64,000 nucleotides of DNA from Serripes groenlandicus (GCA_031761405.1 JASEVX010000007.1:35081582-35145581), one strand, 5' to 3'; shown: positions 49,688 through 62,401, counted from the first letter of the stretch. The notes: generated by a model not told the origin, from the sequence alone. A program made the numbers and translations.

Positions 49688-51901
49688 CTAAAATGTATTT
49701 AAATCGAAACTGCAAGAAACCGGAGACTGTATCCAAACCGATGACTCTCTTGTAATTGGCTCTTGTAGTTTTCCTTGTGGATTATATTTTTTCTGTGAAA
49801 GAAAGAACAATGAATACAACATCTGTGACTCGATGCTTTGAAATCAGTAGGTGAACGAGCATTACTTCTTCTGCCTCAGTCGTCCTAATGTAAATCGTCG
49901 AAGCAACAATATGCATGTACATAACTTGACTTAGCTTAGTTGTGTAAATGTAATAGGTTAATCTGTATCGCTTATCAGGATCCGAAAGTGCGCCAAACCT
50001 ATTACTGCGTACATCAGCATTCCTATGCAGTTATGTGACTGTAATGGACGAATCACCTTGTACATATGAGCCCTTTCTAGCCTTATAGCATCCCGTCTTT
50101 ACAACATAAAGGTCGAATATATTGTGATTTATTTATATATAACTTTGTGCTAGAATCACTAGAAAATGTAACCTGTTCAGTTGACGCGAAATAGAATTTC
50201 AAATATTCATTGTGGATGGTTAAACGTCAACGTGAAATAGAGGTCGGGTTTGTCAATGAACAGAAAATAATCAAACTTAGATTTACAACATTGACACAGT
50301 TACATGTACTGATCCTGTTCGTAAATAATTCAGTTTAATGAAATGAATAAAGACAAACATACTTTTATTCAGTGTAATAACCCTATATGTGTTGAAGCTT
50401 TAAGCATGATCAGCCCAAACTTGACCACTGTATGATTTTTGTTATACGTGCACACGTACAACATTATACCTGATTTTCGGAGATAAGTTTATTCCTTAAA
50501 CCACATAAAGCCTTACCTTGTGCAGGAAGAACATACGTTGTAGGCAGACTGGAAAAGAAAAATAGTCGAGACGTGTACCGGGAAAATAATCAAGAGCGTA
50601 TTTATGACAAGCTAGATAAATATCTTCATGTGCACCCTACCAATTCAATAAAAAAAAAAAGTTTGACGGAAGTTATTTGAATTTATTTGAATTAACGAAT
50701 TATGGGTTTATCATTGCACATCTTTAGTTATATACATTGTATAGCTTATTAGCCCTCTCTGATAATTATATTTAGGAAACTGTTTTCTTTTTTAATGATC
50801 GACAGTTATTTATTTACTCACGCGCAACGAGCAAAAATATGCCTTTTCATTGTACTATGACTGCAAAGTCTGTATTTTTATGTCAACATGATACGAGTCA
50901 ATCGATTCATAACGGAGCCGAGAAATCCCGGTCCATGTAAACAAAATTGAGGGAAAAAAGACGCTAATGAAGCGAACAAAACAAAGACACTAAACTAAAT
51001 TATTTGGAGCGAAATGTAGCAAAGTATTTTTAGAACGTCCGTGTCGACTCTCAGAATAATGCTTACTGGGATGAATTCACAGATCATTTAAACAACGCAT
51101 ACTTAAATGACCGAGGATTCAGAATACATCATCAGGTCCACTCAACGGAAATATAAGAAGAAGCATTACCTTTGAGAATGTTCGTATAATCCACTCTCTC
51201 TACGTAAACCAAACTACGAGTATCCATGAAGTGTTTACTTTTTATTCGATGAAGTGGACCGAATGAAATATCAGTCAATACATTTTCACAATAAGTTTTA
51301 ATTTAGATTACACTGACTTCGAGCACTCTACTGAATTAAGTGTTTGTGTAACACCAAGTTGATGTCACCTTAGGATTGTAAGATAAAAATATAGTTACCA
51401 TCCTTTCTCTGTGTGTAGAGTTTGAATAGGACTGTAAAGAAATGACGAGAATTGCAGGTTAGTCTTTCTATCTATATATGAAGATTCATAAAGTGTTCCT
51501 AATTGCAGACGCACTCTGACGCATCTGAAGCAGACGACTCTTTAAAACATCGTGGTTAAATACGAAATTATTGATAATGAGCACTTTTTCCATTTCCCAC
51601 ACAGTCTTTAGCACGTTTCAAAAGATACTTATACTTTTAGAGAGTTTCCTTATGTTGTCTAGATTTTTTTTAAAAGCCGCTTGTTGCAGACTTGCTTTAT
51701 GAGAAAAGTGGCAAAGAGAATTAATTGTATGTGTACACACCTAGTTTTCACATATTATTTATTTATCTGTAGGAGAAACATACTTATATTTACACATATA
51801 TCACATGTATTGTGATTTTTGAACCAAGTTCCTAAACATAAAACGGGTAAATGAAAAATCATGTTTACCTTCTGATGGGTGAATGAACTGTCGACAGCTT
51901 T
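49688..51901 (-). CDS. D8C gene exons 7-10: cytoplasmic tail
   Basis: Exons 51901-51870, 51431-51399 and 50548-50517 (32, 33 and 32 bp) and the last exon 49792-49688. In the chained phase they read SCRQFIHPSE, VLFKLYTQRKD, VCLQRMFFLHK and KKYNPQGKLQEP, continuing to a TAG at 49688-49690. Each small exon has a pyrimidine-rich acceptor and a GTAA donor. The last exon is also open in another phase, so tail isoforms or a missed exon remain possible. Confidence 0.55.
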
Positions 51902-54900
51902 CTGCAAAATCAAAACAAATGATGTTTAGACGAAAACAGTTTTAAACAATCATTTGGATCAATCCATTATTTCATACAGAATGTATCATGGTGTAAATTT
52001 GCCCAAAAATTCAATTTAAGGACAGATTTGATGAAATTAAAAGCTGTCAATGATAAGGAAAAGTGGGTTGTAAGTGGATTGTCAATATGAGATGGGTCTG
52101 GCGATTAAAGGTCTTAGTGACTCTCCGTAACCGGAGCATGTAAAAGTCAGGAAATTAAACAAATGTGTTTACGGTTTTTATGTCAAAAGATACTTTAAGG
52201 ACTAACTGACATGTAGACGGACGGTGACAATTGGAGAGACTATGCGGTTAATTATACACTATTCTCAGATGCGTTAAGACCTCAAAACGCTAGTCGCGGG
52301 TAATATAGTGTTTATATTCCTACATGCAATTATTTCTCCTGGGGTTTTGTTCTTCGTGTAACACTATCATCGTTTGTTGTTCACTCAATTTTAATTTCTT
52401 TACTCTCCATCGAAAGTTCATTGGTCGAGCCAAATGAACAACGACCTTCGAGACTTTGTCAACAGCTAAGATAGCAGACAATTCGGAATCTTCCCTGTTC
52501 ATGGTCTAATCTTACGTACTTTGCCATTGAATGTTCAAAGTTATGACTAAACACCATTTACATTGTTTGCAAACTACACTCAAAACCTTTTCGAACTTCA
52601 CAATTTTAATTTGTAATTATATATGTATTCAATAACATAAATAGACTGCTTTTACTGTGCACAGTAGTCAATGTTTTCTGATAAATATATAATTTTACGC
52701 AGTTGCAGAGCAGTCATTATGAAAAATTGGGATCACTGGATATTGATTAGCTCATTTGTGAAAACCTCAGATTAACAGTCACAGTTCAATGAATTATGAT
52801 CCGAAGGTTATTGTTAACGTGTTTCCATTGACAAAAAGGTTATCTTGGGTTTGTGTCGAATTTCCAATAACAGCAATGCTTAAGTAAGCTATGAAATTCA
52901 AAGTTTGGAATTTAAAGGGATGTTGGGTTTAATGCGATTGTCTTGCTCCCAGACATTGGAATGTCAATTTTCGTGTGATGTGGCTGAATTTAAACATGAC
53001 ATATTTAGTAAAATAATTACTTTTTCATTGTAACAACAACATACGCCAGACCACATATCGTAAATATTGTGACAGCCAGAAGACAAATAAGAACAATAGA
53101 CACGGAACTGTAATCCTTCGACTTTCTGGGTTCTAAAAATAAACATAAAGATAATAAACGAATGTAATCAGGTTTGACAATTATATTTATTACAAGGATG
53201 ACTTTAACAAACTATTCTGCTACTTCTTATACTGCTAAAATTGCTAGTGATAAAAGTAATAGCAAAATAATACTATGCTAAATATAAATATATTAAAGGA
53301 GCTTTCACTGTCGTTTAATACTTCTACGTTGCACAAACTGAAACAATGAGCATTTAAGAAGGTGATTATAATGTTTAAAACATTAAACAACCTGATTAAC
53401 ATAATATTGACAATCGACTCATCTCACATCTATGCGTTTAACTAGGTATGAATAAAAACGATGAATCTATTCCAATAAAGGGGAATTTGTCTATTTTCAA
53501 GAACGTACAGTTTACATTTTGTACAAAATAAGATCGTGAAAATGACATGATTAACATTGTGCATTAACTGTATAAATTTGGTCAGGAGCAAACAGGGCCT
53601 TTTAACATATCACACAGTCTCGTCGGATTCGTCAACATCTCTTTAAACTTAGAGGGCAATATTTTAACTTCCGACAAAAAACTTGTAGCTCCATATTGTT
53701 CGATCCTATATATCTTTATATGAACATATGACGGGAATTCATAAATACTTTTTTCGTATTACGCAATTCAAATGAGAGGTCCTCGATGAAAACAAACCTT
53801 GACGTAATTTATTCACGGAAACAAATATACCTACCAGTATTTCCATGCTTAAAATGATAAAAGTGGATTTTGCTCTGCATAAGTTTGTTCAAACCTTTTA
53901 TAATTCATTTGCGAACAGTTCGGAGACAGATAAGACTATAATGGATTCACTAGCTGATCTGAAATATCGTATATGCCTTACGGCCGGTTTTTGCAGAGCG
54001 CCGCTAAAATATAAATATCACCATCGTACCTTCAGCAGTTCCTGGTAATACTGAAGTAGTCGGTTTAGGAGTCGTGGTTTTCGTGGTTGTTGTTGTGGTC
54101 GTTGTGGTTGTTACCTTACTCAAATCAACATCTACAAATTGTTTCAATATGAAAGTATGTATTTCATTACACGTTCAGTATATACGTCTACTTGCATGTA
54201 CGCGAAGACAATTTACGAAAAGTTTCGATTATGATTACTGCCAATATATATAGAAGGCGTAGCTTTAGGGACAAGTTATTACATTAATTGTAGAATGAAT
54301 GGTTAACACTGAATTTAAAATGTCAATTATGAGTCTTCACATATTCGAATACAGTGATGCGGTGACAGAGCTTCCGTTCACGTTACAAAGGTTCTGGGTC
54401 CTTATCCCGTGATGAGTGGGTCCTGACTTTGGGGTTTTCCACACAAACGGTGCGAGTACTGTTCAGATCTCCAGGAAGCAAACATCGAGCGTGATTAATA
54501 TAAGCTGAAAGCTTCTGTTGCAAATGATGTCAAATAAATGGTTTAAACTAAGTATTCGAAGAATTATCCCTCCCGAACAGAAATTTATGATGTTTTATAC
54601 GATTGTTACTGTAAGAGGCAATTCAAAAGGACTTTATGAACTTATATAAAACATAGACCCAATGTTCAACCTTTTATCAGGACATAAAAGGACTAAAGAA
54701 TATAAAGTATATATTACCGAAACAGTATCTAAGTGGACACGTTGATGGTATCTCTAACAGACAGTATACCGTGTAGTAGAGACAGTTCTTAAGACGAAGT
54801 TGAAGTACTTGGTGACAATTGGAGTCGTATGTTCTGACACAAGCTGTCCTATCATTTACGCCACTTTCAAAGGATGGTATACTTCCTTGAAAATACAGAC

Positions 54901-57900
54901 GTAGATTTAAAAGTTGACTATCAAGACTATGCACGTAAGACTACTCCCGAACCAAACACCGAAACAGTTATGAAAAAGGAATAAGATATCTGCAGAGATG
55001 AAAGGAAGTTATTTGTGTTCTTACTATCTCATACTTCTGATTAAATATTTTGAAAAATAACAAAGTGGACAAATAAACATGCTTTAACATATCTGAGCTT
55101 TCTGATATATTTACGTATGCCCCAATCAATTTTCTGTAGTGATAAAACTGATCGGAAATTGTAATTCAGAATTCATTTATATCGCGACGAATACTGGTTA
55201 AATAACCGGTGCATTATTGACAGAGATATTGATGTCGTATTGCTTTCCCCGCATTACCACGCACACAAATAGATGCCATAATTACCATTCAATAATCATC
55301 TGTTTGTCTGACCTTTGCGGGAATTAAACACGCGTATGCTGCTCCCTATGTTGAGCATGATAAAGACTATAACATAGTCTATAGATCTTTTAAAATGCGT
55401 GAGTTATATTGTTGTGCAGACTTGTTGATATGAACTGCGGTTTGCCTAATCTAACCTGAGAACCTTTGCGACCAGTGTAGATTCAGGCTAACGTGCATAC
55501 GCGTGAAGTTTGATCTGGATCTACACTGTTAGCCAATACGTCACTTATTATTTGAAATGCCTTAAGTAATGTAACTGTCGACAAACACAGTCCATAAGAT
55601 TTCGATAACACGGGTGCCCAGACAAATTCTTTCGTACAATTGTGATAATTCGCCAAGTTTGGTTTAGCACCGCTCAAATAGAGATCATAGGAAAACACAA
55701 ACTTTACCGTTTACCCAGATGGGATATTTTGTTCCACATGATTCTGCTCTAACTGACACCGTTGTCATGTTGTAAGTACTGCCATACCACACCCCTGGGT
55801 TAAGTGCATAAAGGTCACAGTATTTTGTCACATCAGATGTGGCCTGAGTGTACCCTATTGAAGGATGTCGGGTGTCCATATACGGGAAATCAACAAACCT
55901 GTCCAAGCCACACGGATCTACGGGAATAAAACGATAAGAAACCGTTTGTCGATTATGTGGCGTGTTTTTCAGATGTATTAAGCGCACTGAGTGTTCGGCG
56001 TGTGCTGGATAAAAGCTGAAACTTGATTTGTTGTTTCAGCTATTTAGTCTGCTAGCACAATCCCAATACGCCTATGATATGACCTTTTAAGAGACGTTTG
56101 CCTTTGAAGTTATGATGTGTACACATACAACAAGACAATTTGACATTTGCTTCGTTTTACACGATGTATGACAACTCGATTGTTGTATAATTGTCAAACG
56201 TTGTTTCTACCATTGTCTGTGAAAAATGGAACATGTGCAAAAAATGGAACATCTAAAGTTTTGCAAGTTGCAATGATTGTGAGAAACTGGTTTGTTTTGC
56301 ACATTCTTCGTCTATCAAAAGTCCTCGCTGCAAAATCATCTTAAGGTAAAGCTTCTCTATTAATTAGAGCATTTCTAAACGATATTTACAGCAGTGCATG
56401 CTAAGATCAGCAAACACATAGATGCAATTAATCTTTGAATCACAATGTTCGCTTCGAATAGTAAAATGAAAGCATATTTAAAGTCAGGTACCTACATCTA
56501 CCTACACGAATATTCGTACATCTCTTGTCTGCAATTAAGGATAAATCTAACAGGATTGAATTAAACGCAAATACTGTATGGTTTTACTAATTATCTTTAC
56601 TTAACTGTTACTTTTGCGCAGTTTGCCAGAGTCGTTCACTCGTATCAGGATTTTCCTAAGTAATTAACTAGTTTTGATTGACTGGGTTGTAGCCCGTTTT
56701 TAACAGGTGTTTTTTCCAGATTGAAAAGCTTTCTTGCATCTTCATAGATTATTTTTCTACACCACACAGTCAGTTTGATATAAGCGTAACCGAGCAATTA
56801 ATTATAAATGACCAAAGGCTCATTGTCAATACATTTGAAACATTTAATTAATCAGAAACCGGTATTTCTAGAAATGAAACCGTTAGCTGATATGATAACC
56901 CCGGAGTCGACTGTATTAAAAAAAGATCATGGATTAAATATGACAAATTTGAAGTGCAGTAAAGTGAGAAAAGAACGTTTTGTCTGTTTAGAATATTTTC
57001 ACATTTTGGAACAAGGTTTTCAAACATCGCTTGCTACAATGGCGTTTCAAGACCCCTATATCAAAAATGGGATAGTACTTTAATAACAAGTAATATAATG
57101 ATCAGAACGCGTAGAGAAAAATCGTCTTAGCTTCAGTGATTTGCCTCTATTGGTGTTTGTGTTCACATGCCCAAATTGTACATTTCTGGTTTAAATTTAT
57201 TTACCCTCGGTGTCCTGGCATATTTCCGCGTGACAGCCTGGAATGATAATTACATAACATGAAACATGTAAGTATTATATATATAGTTAAAATTCGACAA
57301 TAATTTCATTATCAAAAGCATTATCCTCAGCATAACACACCGACATATTGTAATAAAAGTTTTTAAGTGATAGCATTGAGAATAATCAAGCTTAGCTTCC
57401 CGTTATGTTATGTTAAAGTTGACATTCCACGCCCGTTGAGCCCCGACTGCTGTGTATTTTCATGTTTTGATAATGCAAGCAAGAGCAAAATATATTACAA
57501 TTCCTTTGCACTAGCATTATCAAACTTTGTTCAAAACAAAATAACAGGTATAAATGCATTTCGAAATTAGTTACATAAGTAAAAGCATTAGCTTTAGCAT
57601 AAAACACAGACATGTTGAACTAAATAGTTTTAAGTTATTAATATTGAGAAGCATTCGTGCTCCTTTTCCCTCTTTGTTATGATACGTTTGACATTTCACG
57701 CCTGATCCATTTGTTCGTGCTTATGCAAGTTAGTTATGCAAGGAAATACGAATGGTATCTATTTAAACTAAACACAGACTATTTGTATAAATCAGTGATG
57801 AAGCAATCCTGCTGTATCCATATGCATTGGTATTCCAAGTTTAGGCTGTATATAAATATAAAATAAACATAATTATCAAATAAAGACGACAAAGAAGAAG

Positions 57901-58122
57901 AAAAAAACAAAGGAGTCGAACGAACAGAAGATGAATCGATCGTGACATTTAAACAAGTATGCTATCTCTTTTGTTTTTAAATGCCTAACATGTGTACACT
58001 TTATTTTTCAATAAGGTAAATGGTAAAGACATTATGAAAACGCATAATATTGAAAATATTTTCTTTAACCTACCTTCTAAAGTAAAAAGAAAGAACATTA
58101 TAGATATCCATTTATGCCCCAT
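49688..58122 (-). CDS. D8C-domain single-pass membrane protein, 291 residues, ten exons
   Basis: Exons: 58122-58074, 57237-57205, 55917-55708, 54885-54718, 54131-54030, 53132-53021, 51901-51870, 51431-51399, 50548-50517, 49792-49688. All have AG/GT borders, phases agree throughout, and the total (876 nt) is 291 codons plus stop. Layout: signal peptide 1-16, short Cys linker, D8C domain about 27-153, Thr-rich stalk about 154-187, transmembrane helix about 198-221, cytoplasmic tail about 222-291. D8C occurs in uromodulin, GP2 and OIT3-type secreted or surface proteins. Here it is the only extracellular domain, as in a small receptor or decoy. It may have a recognition role (inference). It lies about 13 kb upstream of the VWDE-like gene on the same strand. 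The first six exons are solid; the three 32-33 bp tail exons are less sure. Confidence 0.82.
51491..51724. mobile_element. Degraded piggyBac-like TTAA MITE
   Basis: TTGCAGACGCACTCTGACGC and GAAGCAGACGACTCTTTAAA on the left, TTGCAGACTTGC and a final GAATTAA on the right. Lies in an intron of the D8C gene. Confidence 0.55.
53021..54131 (-). CDS. D8C gene exons 5-6: Thr-rich stalk and transmembrane helix
   Basis: Exon 54131-54030 encodes DVDLSKV, then ten threonines in a row and KTTTPKPTTS, a likely O-glycosylated stalk. Exon 53132-53021 encodes EPRKSKDYSS, the helix VSIVLICLLAVTIFTICGLA and then YVVVTMKK. The junction is phase 1, and exon 6 ends in phase 2. Confidence 0.87.
54360..54500 (+). 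repeat. Possible SINE-type repeat
   Basis: GCGGTGACAGAGCTTCCGTT is followed by a B-box-like AAGGTTCTGGGTCC. The tail is GTACTGTTCAGATCTCCAGG and AAGCAAACATCGAGCGTG. It looks repetitive and non-coding and lies in a D8C gene intron. Confidence 0.35.
54718..55917 (-). CDS. D8C gene exons 3-4: complete D8C domain
   Basis: Exons 55917-55708 and 54885-54718. DPCGLDRFVDFPY, PGVWYGSTYN, ESCGTKYPIWVNG, TACVRTYDSNCHQ, KNCLYYTVYCLLE and TCPLRYCF follow the uromodulin-type order (DPC, WY, CGT-PIWLNG, then six Cys). The intron after WVNG is in phase 1. Confidence 0.9.
55440..55680. repeat. Interspersed repeat in the D8C intron
   Basis: AACCTTTGCGACCAGTGTAG and TTTGATCTGGATCTACACTG are of a type common in bivalve introns; the minus strand reads VDPDQTSRV. 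It is adjacent to the D8C exon but outside its coding frame. The type is assigned from memory. Confidence 0.45.
57205..58122 (-). CDS. D8C gene exons 1-2: signal peptide and Cys linker
   Basis: ATG at 58122 gives MGHKWISIMFFLFTLE, a compact signal sequence, to a GTAGGT donor at 58074. Exon 2 (57237-57205) adds GCHAEICQDTE, whose two cysteines lead into DPC at the start of the D8C exon. Both junctions are phase 1. Confidence 0.8.
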
Positions 58123-59870
58123 TTCTGTGCAATGGTTTCATACACAAATTAAACGCGATTGCAATTGACGGCCAAAGATAAAATGATTAAACTGTATTAC
58201 TGCAGTTAAACGTTGTTTTCTGTTTACTCTGGCATTGATTATCATCTCAACAACCATTATTTACAACATCCTTATTGGATGTTAAACCTAGGTACACGTC
58301 AGCTAGCCCATTGAAAGAAGTTTATGATACTACAATTGGATTGCCTTTTCCTTCTTTCAACCGCTTGCCTGATAAGATATTTAAAACTTATTTTCTTGAA
58401 ACGTATTGTCAACCTTTTTTAATTTAGACAAATTATTACAATATTTTACATAAAGTGGTAACAGTGAAAACTGATAGTGTCTAGCATTATTTCCCTTTTT
58501 AACTTTTATTTAGGAACTTGTGGTTTGCTTTACGCGTTCAAAGTCGTCTGTATAGGGAAATTGGTGACACTTCGAATATGATTAAACTAAAGAGCATGTT
58601 TTCCCCGTTTGAGTTAGACACTAATCTTTTGTAACGTGGTAGACTGTGGCACTGAATGAGAAGTCCGGTCTCCTGATTCGAATTTCTCGCGATCGGGACT
58701 TAATTGACGAGAGAACTGGTTAAAACTCGAGGAAGGTGTTGATTAGAATAAATTGTAATAATTTATTTTATAATTGCTGCAAAGTATTTATTATAAACTA
58801 AACTGAAACATAGTTTCATTATGCCCAAGTTGCAATGCGGCGTCCAGACTGTTAACAAGATTGCCATCCAATTTGACCTTGTGACCTTGTTTTCGACCAC
58901 AAATGAACCTGTTTCGAACTTGGCCTAGATTTGACGGAGATATTTATGTTGCCGTTAATTCATGTACAATGTTGCCTGTAGTGTGCTAAAACGGCAATTG
59001 TCGATGACGCACGACGTTTGGCGAGTCTTGTCGGACGACGCACGGCGGACAAAAGATGATCACATTAGCCCACCTTTACCACTTTGTGCTAAGGTGCTGC
59101 TCATAAATTAAAGCAGACACGATTGGTAAGAAATGTACATGTTTAAACTTTTTCAATGGAAAACCTGTTTTGACAACTTAACAGGCTTATAAGTATCTGT
59201 AACTGTGATGAGCTTATTATGCAGATCATTAACGCGGAGTTGTTGGCCGTACGATGCTTTCGCTACGAACGGAAGGAACTAAGGAAGTTCTCAGTGGGAT
59301 GAACTAGATGAACTTGCAGTTACATAGTCATGAATTAACGAGTTGTTGGTTTCCATGTGTAGTTTCCTTCAGTAAACGATGCTAAAACAGTTAATCAGGC
59401 AATGTTATAAATAAGCAAATTGGTATATGTGTTGTTGGTGATTGTAAAAGATGACAAAACTCAGTTACGTTTGCTGATTTCATCAACCCGTTTGAGTTAA
59501 AGTTACTAAAACATACATGTAATTGCTTTTTGGTTTCGGTTGGATGGAACTAGGCGAAACATGATTGCAATATAGAAGAAAAAAACAATTTTGATCATCA
59601 AATTGACTTTCTTAGAGATAAAATAAACAACAAATAAGTAAAAAGTCTAATGTCTGAAATAACTTTCTTCGGAGCCGTTTTAATCCTTATGAAAAAGCTT
59701 TTTTCATTACCGATTCGTGAAAACGATCTCCAACCATTATTTAAAAAACATATCGAAATTGAATATATAGACAGTATCAAAAGTAATTTAATTAAAAATG
59801 TAAGGCTATTGTTACTTGTTTGTTTTGATAAAAATATTGACATGAATATTATTTGAATACATAAGTGGTT
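58123..59870. other. Upstream region of the D8C gene, no other gene
   Basis: The promoter should lie here, but no clear core element was recognised. A tRNA-like fragment (GTGGTAGACTGTGGC, TGATTCGAATTTC) sits near 58640-58690. A molluscan-style repeat (GACGCACGACG, GACGACGCACGGCGG) sits near 58840-59100. A 68-codon plus-strand ORF at 59650 is AT-rich and unrecognised. Confidence 0.4.
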
Positions 59871-59879
59871 ATCTACCTA

Positions 59880-60480
59880 TTTACTATGAAATCCAGTCGG
59901 TTATCCTTATCTAGACGACGGGAGTACCGACTCCTAACGGTAGTTTAAGGCAATTCAAAAAAGTCGTCCTAAAGTGGTTATACACCTATTTAAAAGCAGC
60001 CAGTTGATTAAAGAATATGTTGTGTGGGGTACTGGTGTGAACAAAAAAGAAAACGTATGAGTAGGTCAACTGGTAGCCGTGATATGACTGATAAATTGTT
60101 GAAAACGGCCTTAATCAATCAATCAATTAATCACCTATTTAATATCCCATTTAGTCGGTTATTCATCTTCGGAAGGGTGAAGTGACTGCTTTAGATAGTG
60201 TAATACCTATATACTATTGCATCAAGTCAGTTATACCTCTCTAGAAGGGTATGCCGGCTGCTTAAGATAGTGTTAGACCGTCCCCATGGAGGTTTTTACC
60301 CATGTAATATACCATTCAGTCGATTCTGCTACTCTACAACATTGTACCGAGCGCTAAAGAGAATGTGGGGCTCGTTCCAAGGTCGCTGATATCCAGTCGA
60401 TAATCCCTCTCCTGAAGGGCGTACCGTCAGCTTAGGATAGTGATAGCCTTTTACCTAGGTGGTTAACCACCTACTTAAAT
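59880..60480. repeat. Satellite-like array, monomer near 93 bp (array 1)
   Basis: CAGTCGGTTAT-CTCTAGAAGGGT and then CGACTGCTTAAGATAGTGT recur near 59896, 60155, 60227, 60320 and 60397, with truncated units. A SINE tail at 60004-60127 interrupts the array. Confidence 0.75.
60004..60127 (+). repeat. SINE 3' portion inside satellite array 1
   Basis: GTGTGGGGTACTGGTGTGAA leads to GTTGAAAACGGCCTTAATC and an AATC-type simple tail. It is related to the 3' end of the 47538 element. The head is missing. Confidence 0.55.
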
Positions 60481-61760
60481 TACAATAATTCGATAACACC
60501 CTCAAGCAGTTTGTACGTGTGAAAGTTCGAGCATCATAAGAGATATAAAGAAACGAGATACAGTACAATCTTACTGTTTTTCGCCCTCAAATCTCAAACT
60601 TATTATACTTTTTTCGGCCATTTTGTTTCCGATTTAACTGGACTGAATCAGTAACCTCGTAACCTATTAATTTCGTAACCGGTAAATCCACAGACATGAT
60701 ATTCCTTAGTTTTGATTGAATGAAAAGTAAATTAAAAACAAAAACTATTTCTAGATGAAATAATTAAAAATAAGACAATACCTACTCAATTGACTGGATG
60801 TAAACACCTCCAAATGTGACGTCATTGTAACGAAAGTAATGAATAAAAACCAAAAGGAAACCGACAGAAATGGTCGGAAAAGATAGTTTGTATCGTCACA
60901 AATGTAGTTCCGTAAATTATGACCTTTTATGCCTTCAATGAGTCCATTGTTTGAAATGATGTCACATGTGGGCCATCAGTAAAACACATAATATTAATTT
61001 CGACAGGCTGAATTTTTAGTAGATTCATCTTTTTTTCATCAAAAATTGGTTTATTGATCAAACGGTAATATCAGACAAAATTGGTACTAATAATTTCAAC
61101 ATTATTTCCAACAGGTTATTTAAAATACAAACAACATTTACAAAATATTCAAAAGCAGTGACAGTATTATTTTTATACTTGAGACCACAACAACCAATGA
61201 CGCTATAGAAATCTTCAAAATTGAAAAGCAAATGAAAGAAAAAGACTTTTAAGGTCACTGATTTAGGTTTGTCTACGAAACCGTCTAGTACATTAACTTT
61301 TATCAAACTAAAATAAGGTAAAAACAAACTGAACAATGAAATCTGCAGAAAAAGAGGATCAATCACTCTTTAAATTCAATAAACACTCAGAATTATTTTT
61401 ATTCGAATATATATATATATATAAACATTTTGTTTGAAAAATGTAGAAAACTTAGTCTGTTCTTCAACAGAAAAGGCTTTTTTATAACAACTTAGAGGCA
61501 GTTCATAACTAATGTCAATAATAAGTCACCGAGGGACCTCACATAAGTGTTTTGTCCTCTGATATAACTGAAATACCACAGAAATGTATCTGTTTTCTGT
61601 GTAATTTATTGTGAATTCCATTTTTCTGTGTGCAATTGTTTAGTCTATACAATAGAAAGGGTAAAAACTGGTATACATTGTATCAAATAAATTGTTATAC
61701 TTTATTTTACATACTAGTAATGAAATTATACATATTTTCATGAACTGCTGCTAAAAGTAA
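60481..61760. other. No gene recognised
   Basis: AT-rich, with a (TA)n run near 61408-61424. The 102-codon minus-strand ORF at 61058-61366 is Phe/Leu-rich from low-complexity sequence and has no splice or family support. Confidence 0.45.
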
Positions 61761-61835
61761 AATCCAATACTGTAGTTTAATGGTAAACACCTGGTCTAAC
61801 AAGAGTTCTGAGTTCAAATCTCAACGGGAACATGT
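61761..61835 (+). repeat. tRNA-like SINE head
   Basis: CTGTAGTTTAATGGTAAACA (A-box-like) and TGAGTTCAAATCTCAACGG (B-box-like with a TPsiC-type stem) are spaced as in a tRNA. The 5' acceptor arm does not pair well, so a SINE or pseudo-tRNA is more likely than a gene. Confidence 0.5.
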
Positions 61836-62213
61836 TTTTAAAGAAGCAAACAATTGAGCAGTAACAATTATAAAAAGGAACTTAATCCACAATGATGACC
61901 CTTAGAAGCTGCACATTTTCAAGGTCTGATCAGATCCTTCACTATCAATATTGTCAAACGACATATTTCATATACATGTATACATAATCAGTTGTTGACA
62001 CTTGTACTTATTAACAAATAACCTGATGCTGTTTCCTGTTTTACGAATTAAAAAACATTAAAGGAGATAGTGGTTCAAAGCGAAAATATTGTTGGATAGG
62101 AAGATATTGTTCACTTTGGAGCATACTTCCTTTCCGACAATGTATTCAGAAAAGCCAAAGTTATCAAGTCATTTACATCATGCAAGTCCGCAAGGTGCTC
62201 AACTTAACACTTT

Positions 62214-62401
62214 CCAACAGACATCAAACCTGCAGCAGATGATTTTGACAATGTTGAGGTAAAATAATGAAAGCCAAAGTTTGACTAATAAATGGAATTG
62301 GAAACACTGTGACGAAAGAAGAAATTGCTCATCATGAGCAAGTGGTCCTTTTTTCGAGTGTTTTCAGAAGTTGTCTGCTGCGTACGCGTCAACAATTTTA
62401 A
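62214..62401. mobile_element. piggyBac-like TTAA MITE, degraded
   Basis: TTAACACTTTCCAAC at the left and a TTAA at 62398-62401 at the right. Internal AAATTGCTCATCATGAGCAA and GTTTTCAGAAGTTGTCTGCT match the 11658 copy. Apart from it, 61836-63050 has no recognised gene. Confidence 0.65.

Noticed and set aside
56808..57083. 91-codon plus-strand ORF
   Set aside because: Lies antisense in a D8C gene intron, has no recognised motif, and no other exon supports it.
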